A stretch of DNA of 64,000 nt from positions 88,368,151 through 88,432,150 of the forward strand of contig NC_133120.1 in NCBI RefSeq assembly GCF_033568475.1, in the 5' to 3' direction. A program made the position numbers and the translations under genes. Of this stretch, positions 1-9,709 are shown one piece after another (position 1 is the stretch's first letter; each line of letters begins with the position of its first letter). Source of the stretch: Henckelia pumila (lineage: Eukaryota > Streptophyta > Magnoliopsida > Lamiales > Gesneriaceae). The notes beneath the pieces were generated by a model. It was not told the origin of the DNA and made no database searches. It worked only from the letters and a program-made list of their open reading frames with translations.

Positions 1-1106
1 TCGACGATAAATCGTCTACGTCTCTCCTTCTTGGTTAAGATCGATTAACCAAGGATCCACTAGCACTTCAACGTCTTGGCCTTGATGGCTCCAAGGATAG
101 CCGTACAACTCAACACGATCACCGCGCTGATACAACTCAACACTTGGCCTTAAGGGCTCCAAGGATAGCCACAACACTCGTATAATACAATTGTCTTCAT
201 ACACAAGTGTTTACAACAACCGAGCAACCAACTCACGAATGAACTTATACAAACAACCCTCGATTTTGAATATAACACACAAATATTTCTTGAACTTTTG
301 AAGGAGAGGATCTTGCTTGCAAAGAGACATGAGAGTGAATTGGTGAGTTCAAATGACTTCAAATGGCATGTATTTATAGCTGAAAATTCGGGCAGGTTCG
401 TTGCGTCCGTTCGGGCCATCGTTGCATCCGTTCAGCGCACATTAAATTCTTTCGGCGTTGTTGACTAACGTTGCATCCGTTCGTAGGTTCGTTGCGTCCG
501 TTCGGCGCATTGCGGCTTTTGTCGGATGACTTTTTTCCTTAAAAATTGGATCGTGTTCTTGACAAGGAACGTTGCGTCCGTTCCTAGGTTCGTTACGTCC
601 GTTCGGCATAATTCAGACTGCGCGACAAACTTCAAAAATTCATATCTCATAATCCGTGTGTCGGATCAACTTGAAATTTGAACAGTAGCTTTAGAACATC
701 CTGAATTTCATTGTGAACTGTAGAGATTGGATTTGAAAGTCCCAAACGATTCGTATTTTTCTGAAGTTACTTCGTCGTATTTTTGCTTCTAATTCTGCGC
801 GGCACTTTTAAAAAATTCATAACTCCAAATCCGCCCGTCGGATCGACTTGAATTTTGGACCGTAGCTTTTTAGTATCCTAAAATTTAATATGATTGGTGG
901 AGATCGAAATTGGATGATTCAAACATTCTCAGTAATTTTCGCAATGTTCTTCTCCATAATAATGTTTATAATAATCTAATCTACAAAGTCTCACTTTAAA
1001 CGATTAGAAATAATAACCTAGTTTTTTAATTATCAAAACAAGATAAGTTATCTCATTAAAAACATTAATCTCATTTAAGATATTTGTATGCCTTTAAGGC
1101 GTAACA
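1..1106 (-). repeat. 3' LTR of copia element A (partial)
   Basis: On the minus strand the LTR begins TGTTACGCC at 1106, directly after a purine tract, and continues past position 1, so its length is unknown. It contains a TATA box (371-378) with six copies of a GTTGC(G/A)TCCGTTC motif upstream of it, and a degenerate internal duplication (about 628-740 and 798-905, both with 'GTCGGATC(A/G)ACTTGAA'). The small ORFs in this stretch are not supported as genes. Confidence 0.8.
371..604 (-). promoter_or_regulatory. LTR promoter of element A: TATA box plus six-copy motif array
   Basis: Minus-strand TATAAATA lies at 378-371. Upstream of it (higher coordinates) are six near-identical motifs, read on the plus strand as GTTGCRTCCGTTC, at about 400-412, 421-433, 470-482, 491-503, 571-583 and 592-604 (the last has GTTACGTCCGTTC). 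Position relative to the TATA box suggests promoter or enhancer elements; that role is inferred. Confidence 0.6.
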
Positions 1107-1124
1107 ATCTCCCTCTTTTTGATA
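1107..1124 (-). other. Polypurine tract of element A
   Basis: The minus strand reads AAAAAGAGGGAGAT immediately before the LTR start. This is the expected primer site for plus-strand DNA synthesis. A second purine block of type TTAAGGGGGAGC lies at about 1172-1190 and a third at about 3256-3272. Confidence 0.75.
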
Positions 1125-1383
1125 ATCACAAAACTTGGTTAAACAGGAGATATAAAGTGTAATTTAAATACATATAAAAAGCTCCCCCTTAAAGTAACAA
1201 TAATTTAACCAAAATGTTTATCACATAATCAATTTTTATTTAGCCAATTTGAATATTTAACCAAATTAATTTTCCTCCTTTTTGTGATAATTAAAAAGGC
1301 AACAAATATGATAAATAAATAACACAATAAATAAAAGCATATTTCATTAATAGAGAATTTACAAAATACATCAAAATATAAAA

Positions 1384-2664
1384 CTAAGAGTCATCATCCG
1401 AAGGTTGTTCAAGAAGTTTTGCTTCCATCAAATTGAGTCGGTCATGGACAGATTCAAAAGATCCTCGCATCTCTAAGGTCAAGTCCGTGATCGATGTTTG
1501 GATAGACTGAATAGCGGAGTAGTTGCGATCCATGTTGATCTCAAGCCGCTGAAGATACTCAAGGAGTCGATCGGAAGATGGAGCCGGAGTAGGTGGAGGC
1601 TGAGGCATCAAAGGAGGAGAAAAAGGTAGATCGTCGTAATCAAACGTAGAAGAAGATGGAGGAATCGTAGAAGAGGAATAAATATCCGTGTCAGTGAAAC
1701 CAACAGGAAATCCTTGCTCTTGAATGGAAGGAGGAATAAGAGAAAAAGGAAAGTGAAAGTGGGTTACAGGATTATAGCGGATGAAAATATGAGCTGGATC
1801 ATGCACCCATCGAGATAATACAGGATTTCATGACAACTCCATTTTAGTGATGGAGGCATGGTCAAGAGTATAAGTCACAGTGATAGGCATCTCCAAATAA
1901 TCGAAGATAATGTCAAAGTGTGTAAGAATTCGGTTAATAAACCGAGCAAAAGGAAGAATGACTTTCTTTGAGTTTTTGGCAGTGTGATGCATGACCGGAA
2001 TGATAAACCTAGAAAGGTTAAAAGGTCGCTGAGTAATAATGTGAAAAAGGACATAAAGGTCCAGATATTTGCACTTGGAGTGGTCTCCAGCGCGCGGAAT
2101 GATGGAAGAAGTGATCAGCTTTTGGATAATTTGAAAATCAGGACAAAGCATCTTAAGAGATGGTCGATCATCACCGGCGTGAGGTGGTCGACCGAGAATA
2201 GCAGAAAGGGCCACGAAGCGGTTAAACTCGGGACTATCATCAGGCCATTTAAATGCAAAGAACTCGCTGGGTCCATTTCTAGGAAAAGAGAACCAAGCAG
2301 CGAGATCACCTGAAGAGAAACGAATGTACCGATTTTGAACAATTTTAACAGCATATATATCATCGTTGTACAATTCGAGTTTGGCATAAAACTCATGGAT
2401 AAGGGAAGAATAAATGAAATCTGGATCAGAGGGTTGGAAAAATGCACCCCATTGTTGGAAATCAATAAGATCCAATAAACGAAGATGAGAGGTCGCCAAG
2501 TAAGAGCGATCAAGAATACGGCCTGGAAAAATCTGCCTATCCCTATAGTTGGCAGGAATAGGTTGTGAGATAACAGGTTGGTTAAGGTTGTGGACAAAAG
2601 GTTGAGTACGAGCACGAGTGCGTCGCCTCGGATTGGAGGGATCAACTTGGCGTCGAGAAGCCAT
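1384..2664 (-). pseudogene. Extra 3' ORF of copia element A (one internal stop)
   Basis: One reading frame of about 427 codons, interrupted once by TGA at 1828-1830. The start at 2664 is the first ATG downstream of a TATA box. The N-terminus is Arg-rich (RRRTRAR near residue 15), followed by a folded-looking domain of about 250 residues rich in aromatic residues. After the stop comes a Pro/Ser-rich linker (PPSSS, PQPPPTPAP) and a predicted coiled coil of about 55 residues at the C-terminus. The N-terminal part resembles proteins labelled 'putative plant transposon protein' in plant genomes; this is recalled, not searched. Sireviruses often carry an envelope-like or unknown ORF here. I see no signal peptide or clear membrane span, so an envelope role is not supported. 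Confidence 0.7.
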
Positions 2665-2740
2665 TTTGGAGAGATATTTTCGTGCAAAAGAAAGAAAGAA
2701 GAATGATTTTGGTGTGCAAAAATCTGAAAGTTTCGGCCTC

Positions 2741-2748
2741 TATATATA
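2741..2748 (-). promoter_or_regulatory. Internal TATA box upstream of the extra ORF (element A)
   Basis: The minus strand reads CCTATATATAGAGGCC. The TATA starts 84 nt before the ATG at 2664, leaving room for initiation 25-35 nt downstream and a leader of about 50 nt. The leader is pyrimidine-rich and has no upstream ATG. An equivalent box precedes the matching ORF in element B. Promoter function is inferred. Confidence 0.55.
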
Positions 2749-2760
2749 GGCAAGGGACGG

Positions 2761-3112
2761 AACGGAAGCAACATTGCACGAACAAAAGCAACGTTCGTCC
2801 TGGCGGGAAAAATTCGCGGGTAAAAGGTACGAACGGAAGGAACGTTCTACCAACGGATGCAACATTAGGTCTTTTTGGCGGTAAGAGTTCGCGGTTAATT
2901 TTGAAATTGAGGCGGGATTTGGAACGAACGGAAGCAACGTTGGTCCATCGGACGCAACGTTCGTACTATTGGCGGTAAATTTTCGCGGTTAAAATTTTAA
3001 AATGAGGAGGGAATAGGAGGAAACGGAAGCAACGATGGATGACCGGAAGCAACGTTCTTGTCCTCCAACCGAAGCAACGTTATGTGGGATGGAAGCAACG
3101 TTCGGAAATGTG
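2761..3112. repeat. Ten-copy GAACGGAAGCAACGTT motif array
   Basis: About ten degenerate copies of (GAA)CGGAAGCAACGTT on the plus strand in 350 bp (near 2760, 2782, 2831, 2851, 2925, 2948, 3021, 3043, 3068 and 3090). Spacing is irregular, so this is not a simple tandem repeat. It lies directly upstream of the internal TATA box and is the reverse-orientation counterpart of the motif in the LTR of the same element. The remaining spacer to 3306 is AT-rich and holds a purine tract (about 3256-3272) but no gene. Confidence 0.7.
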
Positions 3113-3306
3113 AAGAAGTTTTCGGATTTTTCTTCTTAGAATTATATTTTTTTGAAAATTTTATACCAAATAATACACATAAAATGTGAGCTTATAATTA
3201 TGAATAAATACAATTAATTTGTATTATTCAACATTAATTTGCTCGAATTTTAATATTAAGCTCCCCCTTAATATGACATTAAATTTAAACTTATGTCTAC
3301 AAGTGA

Positions 3307-5348
3307 TTACAACTCAATCATGCCAAGTTCACCACGCAAACGAATAAAAGTATTTTCATCTAGTGTTTTTGTAAAAATATCGGCAATTTGATTTGACGTG
3401 TCAACATATTGAAGTTCAACTTCATTTTGTTCGATGTGGTCACGAATAAAATGATGACGAATGTCAATATGTTTGGTGCGCGAATGTTGAATCGGATTCT
3501 TTGTAAGACATATGGCGCTAGTGTTGTCACAAAAAATAGGGATTTTTGAAAAAGATACACCATAGTCGAGCAATTGATGCTTCATCCAAAGAATTTGCGC
3601 ACAACAACTACCGGCAGCCATATATTCGGCTTCGGTTGTTGACAACGCAACACAATTTTACTTTTTGAAAAACCAAGAAACTAAACAGTTTCCTAAAAAG
3701 AAACAAATTCCACTAGTGTTTTTCCTGTCCACCTTATATCTACCAAAGTCGGCATCACAGTAAGCTTTTAAATCAAAGAAAGAATTTTTCGAATACCACA
3801 AGCCGAGATTTGGAGTATTTGAAAGATATTTGAAAATGAGTTTTAAGGCGAACAAATGTGATTCCTTTGGACATGATTGAAATCGTGTACACAAGAAAAC
3901 ACTAAACATAATGTTCGGTCTACTAGCAGTAGCATAAAGTAAGGAGCCAATCATACCGTAAAAGGAAGATTGATCTACAGATTTACCATTTTCATCCTTG
4001 TCGAGTCTGATTGTTGTGCTCATCGGTGTGGATGATGATTTTGTGTTCTCCATCCCAAACTTCTTTAGAATCTCCTTGATGTATTTGCTTTGGTTCACAA
4101 AGAACCCATCCTTGCACTGTTTGATTTGCAATCCGAGGAAATAGTTAAGTTCTCCCATCATGCTCATCTCAAAGTGTTCCTGCATAAGCTTGGAGAAATC
4201 TTGACAGAGAGTTTCATTAGTAGAACCAAAAATTATGTCATCAACATAAATTTGCACAATCAATAAATCATCTTTGACATTTTTGTTAAATAAAGTAATG
4301 TCAATATTTCCTCTCGAAAAACCATTCGAAAGAAGGAAAGTTGATAATTTTTCATACCAAGCTCGAGGAGCTTGTTTCAAACCATACAATGCTTTGTTTA
4401 GTCTATACACATGATCAGGCAATAATGCATCAATAAAGCCATCAGGTTGTTCAATGTAAACTTTCTCTTTCAATTCACCATTAAGAAATGCACTTTTGAC
4501 ATCCATTTGAAATAACTTAAAATTTCTAGAGCAAGCAAAAGCAAGTAGCATGCGAATAAATTCTAGTCTAGCAACAGGCGCATAAGTTTCATCATAATCA
4601 ATGCCTTCTTCTTGACTATATCCTTTCGCTACAAGCCTAGCTTCAGGCGCATAAGTTTCATCATAATCAATGTCTTCTTCTTGACTATATCCTTTCACTA
4701 CAAGCCTAGCTTTATTTCTAGTGATAGTACCATGCTCATCAAGTTTATTCCTAAAGACTCATTTAGTACCAATAATAGATCTATCATGCGGCCTAGGAAC
4801 AAGATTCCAAACATCATTACGCTTGAATTCATTTAATTCATCTTGCATAGCAATAATCCATGAATCATCTAATAAAGCATCATCAATGCTCTTAGGTTCA
4901 ACATGCGAAACAAAAGCAAGATTATTGCAGATATTATTAAGTAAAGAGCGAGTGGTTACTCCCTTCGAAGTACTTCCAATGATAAGATCTATAGGATGAT
5001 CTTTGGGAAGAGTCCAATCCTTCGGAAGTGGTGTTTCCTCAACAGAAACATCTATTTCATTTAAGCTTAAGGAGGCCATCTCTTCTTCAAGTAATTCTAC
5101 ATCATCGTTAGTATTACGAGAAACTATAGACATAGATTCATCAAATACAACATGCATTGATTCTTCAACAAGTAAAGTGCGTTTATTACTCTAAAAGCCT
5201 TACTCGTAGTAGAATACCCAAGAAAAATACCTTTGTCGGATTTGGCATCAAATTTGCCAAGGTTGTCCTTACCATTATTATGAATGGCATTTTGATCCAA
5301 AAGCCCGAAAGTATGAAATGTTAGGCTTTCTCCCTCTCCATAATTCAT
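3307..5348 (-). pseudogene. Copia RT and RNase H, element A
   Basis: Minus-strand remains of the pol C-terminal half. The RT core is readable at 4698-3658 with the YVDD catalytic motif (YVDDIIFGS) and the segment around '[14 protein letters not shown]'. RNase H follows at 3645-3307 with STTEAEYMAAGS, FCDNTSA and RTKHIDIRHHFIRD. A single TAA at 3658-3660 (where copia normally has Gln) separates them in the same frame. Upstream pieces at 5348-5124 and 5157-4759 are in shifted frames. A 69-bp in-frame duplication affects the RT N-terminus. Not functional as it stands. Confidence 0.9.
4576..4713 (-). repeat. 69-bp in-frame tandem duplication in RT
   Basis: Two units with period 69 (AGGCGCATAAG starts at 4576 and again at 4645). 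They encode a repeated 23-residue block containing GYSQEE(G/D)IDYDETYAP. The second copia copy at 23.8 kb has only one unit, so the duplication is private to element A. Confidence 0.85.
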
Positions 5349-5408
5349 ATGGAGTTTTCTTGAGAATTTGCCTTATTGAAACACGATTGATAATGTAACA
5401 AGCAGTGT

Positions 5409-6233
5409 TCATTGCTTCAACCCAAAAATATTTTGGTAGAGAAGCTCACATATCATGGTCCTCGCAATCTCCACAAGTGTCCTATTTTTCCTCTCAATGA
5501 CCCCGTTTCGTTGAGGAGTCCTAGGACAAGAAAAATTGTGACCGATGCCTTTCTCTTCACAAAAATTTGTAAAACTCTCATTTTGAAATTCAGTTCCGTG
5601 GTCACTACGGATCTGTTTGATAGAAAGATTTTTCTCATTCTCAACATGTTTGACAAAAGTTTTAAAATAATCAAAGGCATCATTTTTGTGGGCTAAAAAC
5701 AATTTCCATGTGTAACGTGAGAAATCATCCACAATGACAAATGCATAAAGCTTCCCTCCTAGGCTAGCGTTCCTCAAGGGACCACATAGATCTAGGTGAA
5801 GAAGTTCAAGGGGCATAGAAGTTGATACAAAATTTTTGCTTTTAAATGATTCCCTTGTGTGTTTGCCAAGTTGACACGCATCACGAACAGAATCTAATTT
5901 TAAATTGAGTTTTGGCATACCAACAACTAAGTCAAGTTTAAAAAGTTTTTCTATGGTACTAGGACCAACATGACCTAGTCGTATATGCCAAAGACTTTTG
6001 TCATCAACATTCAAGGATACAAGGCTTTTGATATTTGATAAAGATAAATTATTTAAAGAAACTTTATATACATTTTCACTTCTATAACCTTTGAAATTTA
6101 TGGATTTGTCGGATGTGAGTAATATAATACAGTGTTGGGGAGTGAACTTGACTTCATAACCTCTATCCCACAATTGACTTATGCTTAGTATATTATGCTT
6201 AAGTCCTTTCACTAGGAGTACATCATCAATCAA
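5409..6233 (-). pseudogene. Copia GAG-pre/integrase, element A
   Basis: A 274-codon stretch with the GAG-pre region (LWHIRLGHVG), the zinc-binding H-H-C-C site (last pair as C-x2-C, DACQLGK) and the integrase catalytic triad in the contexts LDLCGP, IRSDHGTEF and NGVIERKNR. It ends by frameshift near 5440, where copy A-prime has one extra base (GAATGCTC against GAAGCTC). It lies between the broken protease region (to 6313) and the RT fragments. Confidence 0.9.
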
Positions 6234-6313
6234 GCAGGATTTAGAAATACCTATTGAGCCGATTCCTTCGATAACTCCTTTGTTGTTGTCTCCAAAGGTG
6301 ACAGATCCCTTCT

Positions 6314-6728
6314 GCGCTAAAGGAAGGCGCTATCACGCATGATTGAAGATGAAGGGCGCATGAGGGAGTGCTAACGCACAAGAGAAGATGGGAATAGCTG
6401 AAACTAGCGCTAACAAGGAGGAATGAAGCGCGATAGCGCGTGGAGATGTGATGAAGAGAAGAGAGCAAGCGCGATAGCGCTGAAGAGGAAGCAATCGCGC
6501 AACGTCTGTGTATGAATTAATTCTTCGGACAGAAACATGCTCGCTCGAGCGAGAGGTGGTGCTCACCCGAGCGAGCGAGACGTGATTTCAAATTCTTTGG
6601 AGCAGAAGAGTGCTCGCTCGAGCGAGACCCTATGCTCGCTCAAGCGAGCCGCGGGACCAGAGTTTTATTTTTGGAAAATTCTTGCTCGGGAAGGATTTTA
6701 TCTTTTTAATATTTGGGACCTATAAATA
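6314..6728 (+). promoter_or_regulatory. LTR promoter with palindromic GC-rich motif arrays
   Basis: Upstream of TATAAATA (6721-6728) are repeated GCGCTATC(G/A)CGC / GCGCGATAGCGC palindromes (about 6330, 6428 and 6469). After these come four CTCGCTCGAGCGAG-type palindromes (about 6539-6650, two slightly decayed). The same arrangement recurs in the right LTR. Protein binding is inferred. Confidence 0.5.
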
Positions 6729-7617
6729 TATTTTTTAGCATCAGAATAAGGGTTCCAGTTCCAGATTTTCAGAGACGGCGGCTACTACAACTTGGGAGAG
6801 AAGATTTCTCGTTTCTTCTTCTTTTCTTATTTTTATTTTCAATTCATGATCAAAAACTTTGTTTGAATTTTGAAATTGATTCTTGAGTAGTTTTCCCTTT
6901 CGATCAAGGCCACGTGATTGGGCCAGACAATTTATGTATAAAACTCGTTTGTTTATTTGATATTTTCATACTTGATTGATTTTATTGATTATCGAATTTA
7001 TATTTGTCTTACAAATTTCTTGGCCAGTTATTTGTTTGTTTGTTAATCGATTCCATGTCGACAGAGGAGGTTTCGAATTCGATCACTTTGATTTTCAACA
7101 TAGTGTAAAACTGACTAGAAATAGAATTCGGTTTCATTATGCGGTTTGGGTGTAAACTGAATTTTCACAGTTATTCATGCATTCAAGTTTGATTAGAATT
7201 ACGAAAGATTAGTTCATCAATATTTGAATAGGTTTGTTTGTTCTAGAAATAGTCCTTCGAACAAATTAGGAAAATTCCTGTGAATTAAGATTAAGTCTGA
7301 TGTCTTAGATCGACTGCTTGTTACATGAATTGTCTGGTACCTACGTGAGTCCTTGATCAAATTTTTACCAAATTTGAATTAAATCCAAATTTTCCAGCTT
7401 CGTTTTAGTTTATTTAATTTTATTTGCAATTTTATTTTTTAGTTAAAAATCTGAAATCATCCTTTTAATTAGTCTAGATTAGGTATAAATAAATATATTT
7501 TGGTAATCATTTTTATACAGTCCCTGTGGGTTCGACACTTGGACCTTTGTCCACTATATTATTACTTGACCTGGTACGCTTGCCAGTTGAATTTATTCAC
7601 ACCGATTAACGCGGTCA
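6314..7617 (+). repeat. Left (5') LTR of the Athila-like element, 5'-truncated
   Basis: Matches the right LTR from about position 22135 onward, so about 530 bp at its start are missing. It ends ...CGCGGTCA at 7617, followed by the primer binding site. By eye it differs from the right LTR by a few percent. It carries palindromic GC-rich motifs, then a TATA box at 6721, then AT-rich leader sequence. Confidence 0.85.
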
Positions 7618-7623
7618 AGTTTT

Positions 7624-7641
7624 TGGCGCCGTTTCCGGGGA
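7624..7641 (+). other. Primer binding site, Athila-like element
   Basis: TGGCGCCGTTTCCGGGGA starts seven bases after the LTR end. This primer-site type is typical of Athila/Tat gypsy elements. The equivalent sequence is found on the minus strand beside the right LTR of element C. Confidence 0.8.
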
Positions 7642-7753
7642 CTGTTTTGATATCAAAATTTTTGTTTCTCTTGAGATTAGACTTTATTTTAATTTTTTTT
7701 TATTAAATTCTGAATTCCTCTCTTTTCTTTGTAACTTTCAGGTGCTAGGATAG

Positions 7754-9706
7754 ATGGCGGACAATCGTACTGTTTTGGAAATTATTAGGCCGCCAGTTGA
7801 ATGTTATGGATCTAGCATCGTTCGCCCCGCTGTTGAGGCGAACAATTTTGAACTGAAGCCCTCTACAATTCAGCTGATCCAATTATAAGCTAGATTTGGA
7901 GGTACGTCTGTGGAAGACCCCTACGCTCATCTGGAGCGTTTTCTGTCGATCTGCGACACATTCAAAGTTAATGGGGTAACATCTGATGCAGTGCGACTGC
8001 GGTTATTCCCATTCTCACTTCAAGGCAAAGTTGTGGAGTGGTTAGATGATCTGCCTGCTGGTTCCATTACTACATGGGATCAACTTGTTCAGACTTTTCT
8101 GAACAAGTATTTCCCTCCTACGAAGATGGCGAAGTTGTTCGCAGATATTATATCTTTCAAGCAAAAGGAGGGAGAATCTCTACATGCGGCGTGGACCAGA
8201 TTTAAAAAGATGTTGAGGATGTGTCCTCAGCATAATCTCACACAAAGCCAGCAAACCCAGACGTTCTAAAATGGAACCGATCAGTCGGTTCGATCTATGC
8301 TGGATGCTGCGGCTAATGGATGCTTGTTCAGGAAGACGCCAGCTGAAGCCTGGGAGATCATTGGCAACATGGCAGAGATTAACATTGGGTGGCCGGATGT
8401 AAAGAGTGAGAAGAAGGCTGGAGTTTTAGAGGTCGATGCTTTAATGGCCCTGAATGCTAAGATTTACGCGCTGACACACCAAGTGGCACTCATGAAAACA
8501 GCGCCGGTAAATCAAGCACAAGGGAATATGCAACAAGACCGGCAGTTGTTTGAAGTTGAGACTGTGAATTTTATGGGCAATCAAGGAAGGCAGACGTACA
8601 ACTCCTACAACAACTATAATCCAAACTGGCAGCCTAAGCAAGAGGAGAAGAATCCGAGTTTTGAGGAGATCATGATGAAGTACATGGTGGGTACTGAGGC
8701 TCGCTAGAAGAATCAGGAGAGCATGCTGCAGAAGCTGGAAATTCAGATGAGTCAGATCGCAACCCAATTATCAACCCGGCCTGCTAGAGCTTTACCAAGT
8801 AACACTGAACCAAATCCCAGAGGCGTGAACGCTATCATGGTTGTGACTCAAGCACAGTCTGAGGAGCAGCAGATGGGCGAAAAGAATAGGAAGGAGGATG
8901 CGCGGACTGAAAAATCCTCCAAGGCAGATAAGAAAGGCAAGACTTCAAAATTTGAAGTTAATGATAATGTTGATATTTCTACCTTACCTTTCCCCCATAG
9001 AGCTAAGCAATTGTTATTTGATTCTCAATTTAAAAAGTTTCTTGAAATCTTCAAGAAACTGCATATTAACATACCTTTTGCAGATGCTTTAGCTCAAATG
9101 TCAAATTATGCAAGATTTTTGAAGGACTTGCTGAAAAACAAGAAGAAATTGGATGATATTACGCAAGTCACGATGAAGGAGGAGTGCTTGGCGGTGTTGA
9201 ACAAAAAGCTTCCACCTAAAGTGCAAGATCCAGGGAGTTTTTCTATACACTGTCATATTGGAAGTCTGTCTTTTGGTAATGTGTTATGTGATCTAGGGTC
9301 GAGCATAAATTTAATGTCATATTCTATTGCTCGAAAAGTAGGTGTAGAGAATATTGAACCTGCTGATATATCTCTCAAATTTGCTGATGGTTCTATTAAA
9401 TATCCGAGAGGGATTATAGAGAATATCCTAGTCAAGATTGATAATTTAATTTATCCTGTAGACTTTGTTATCCTTGACATGGTAGAGGATTTAGAGGTTC
9501 CCCTGATTTTAGGACGTCCTTTTCTTGCTGCTAGTAGGGCGTTGATTGATGTTGAGAGAGGAGAGTTGGTGTTGAGACTGAACGATGAACAAGTAGTTTT
9601 TACTATGTCTAAGTCGGCTACTGAGAGCCCAATTTTGAAAGATTGTTCTGCTATTCGTTTGATTGATATGCTTGATGTTGTTGGTGATGCATGTCAGAAA
9701 GTGTAG
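7754..9706 (+). pseudogene. Athila-type gag-protease polyprotein (three nonsense codons)
   Basis: One frame of 650 codons from ATG 7754 to TAG 9704-9706, broken only by TAA at 7886, TAA at 8267 and TAG at 8705; no frameshifts. The retrotransposon gag domain spans about residues 50-180 (ERFLSICDTFK, WLDDLPAGSITTWDQL, FLNKYFPP). A charged, coil-forming middle follows. The aspartic protease is at about residues 470-600 with the core CDLGSSINLMS and LILGRPFL. No CCHC zinc knuckle is visible. The chromovirus insertion begins three bases after the stop codon. Such Gag could in principle serve in trans; this copy cannot without suppression of its stops. Confidence 0.85.
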
Positions 9707-9709
9707 TTG

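Larger units (their letters stand above)
1..6313 (-). mobile_element. Copia element A (Sirevirus-like), incomplete
   Basis: Minus-strand Ty1/copia retrotransposon. In its own 5'-3' direction it shows part of the protease/GAG-pre region, integrase, reverse transcriptase, RNase H, a spacer with an internal TATA box, an extra ORF, a polypurine tract and a 3' LTR that runs off the left window edge. The gene order (integrase before RT) is diagnostic of copia. An ORF after pol together with several AAGGGGGAG-type purine tracts points to the Sirevirus lineage. The 5' side is cut at 6313 inside the protease region and joined to a gypsy LTR through a shared TCT. Coding parts carry stops and frameshifts, so the copy is dead. 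Confidence 0.9.

Noticed and set aside
1384..2664. Extra ORFs as retroviral envelope proteins
   Set aside because: No signal peptide, transmembrane helix or fusion-peptide-like segment visible in either element.
2115..2774. 219-codon minus-strand ORF overlapping the extra ORF of element A
   Set aside because: Shifted phase of the 1384-2664 frame; the TATA and leader point to the ATG at 2664, and it has no recognisable domain.
2761..3112. Regularly recurring short motif considered as a CRISPR-like array
   Set aside because: Motif is degenerate, spacing irregular, no constant-length spacers, and the DNA is plant nuclear.
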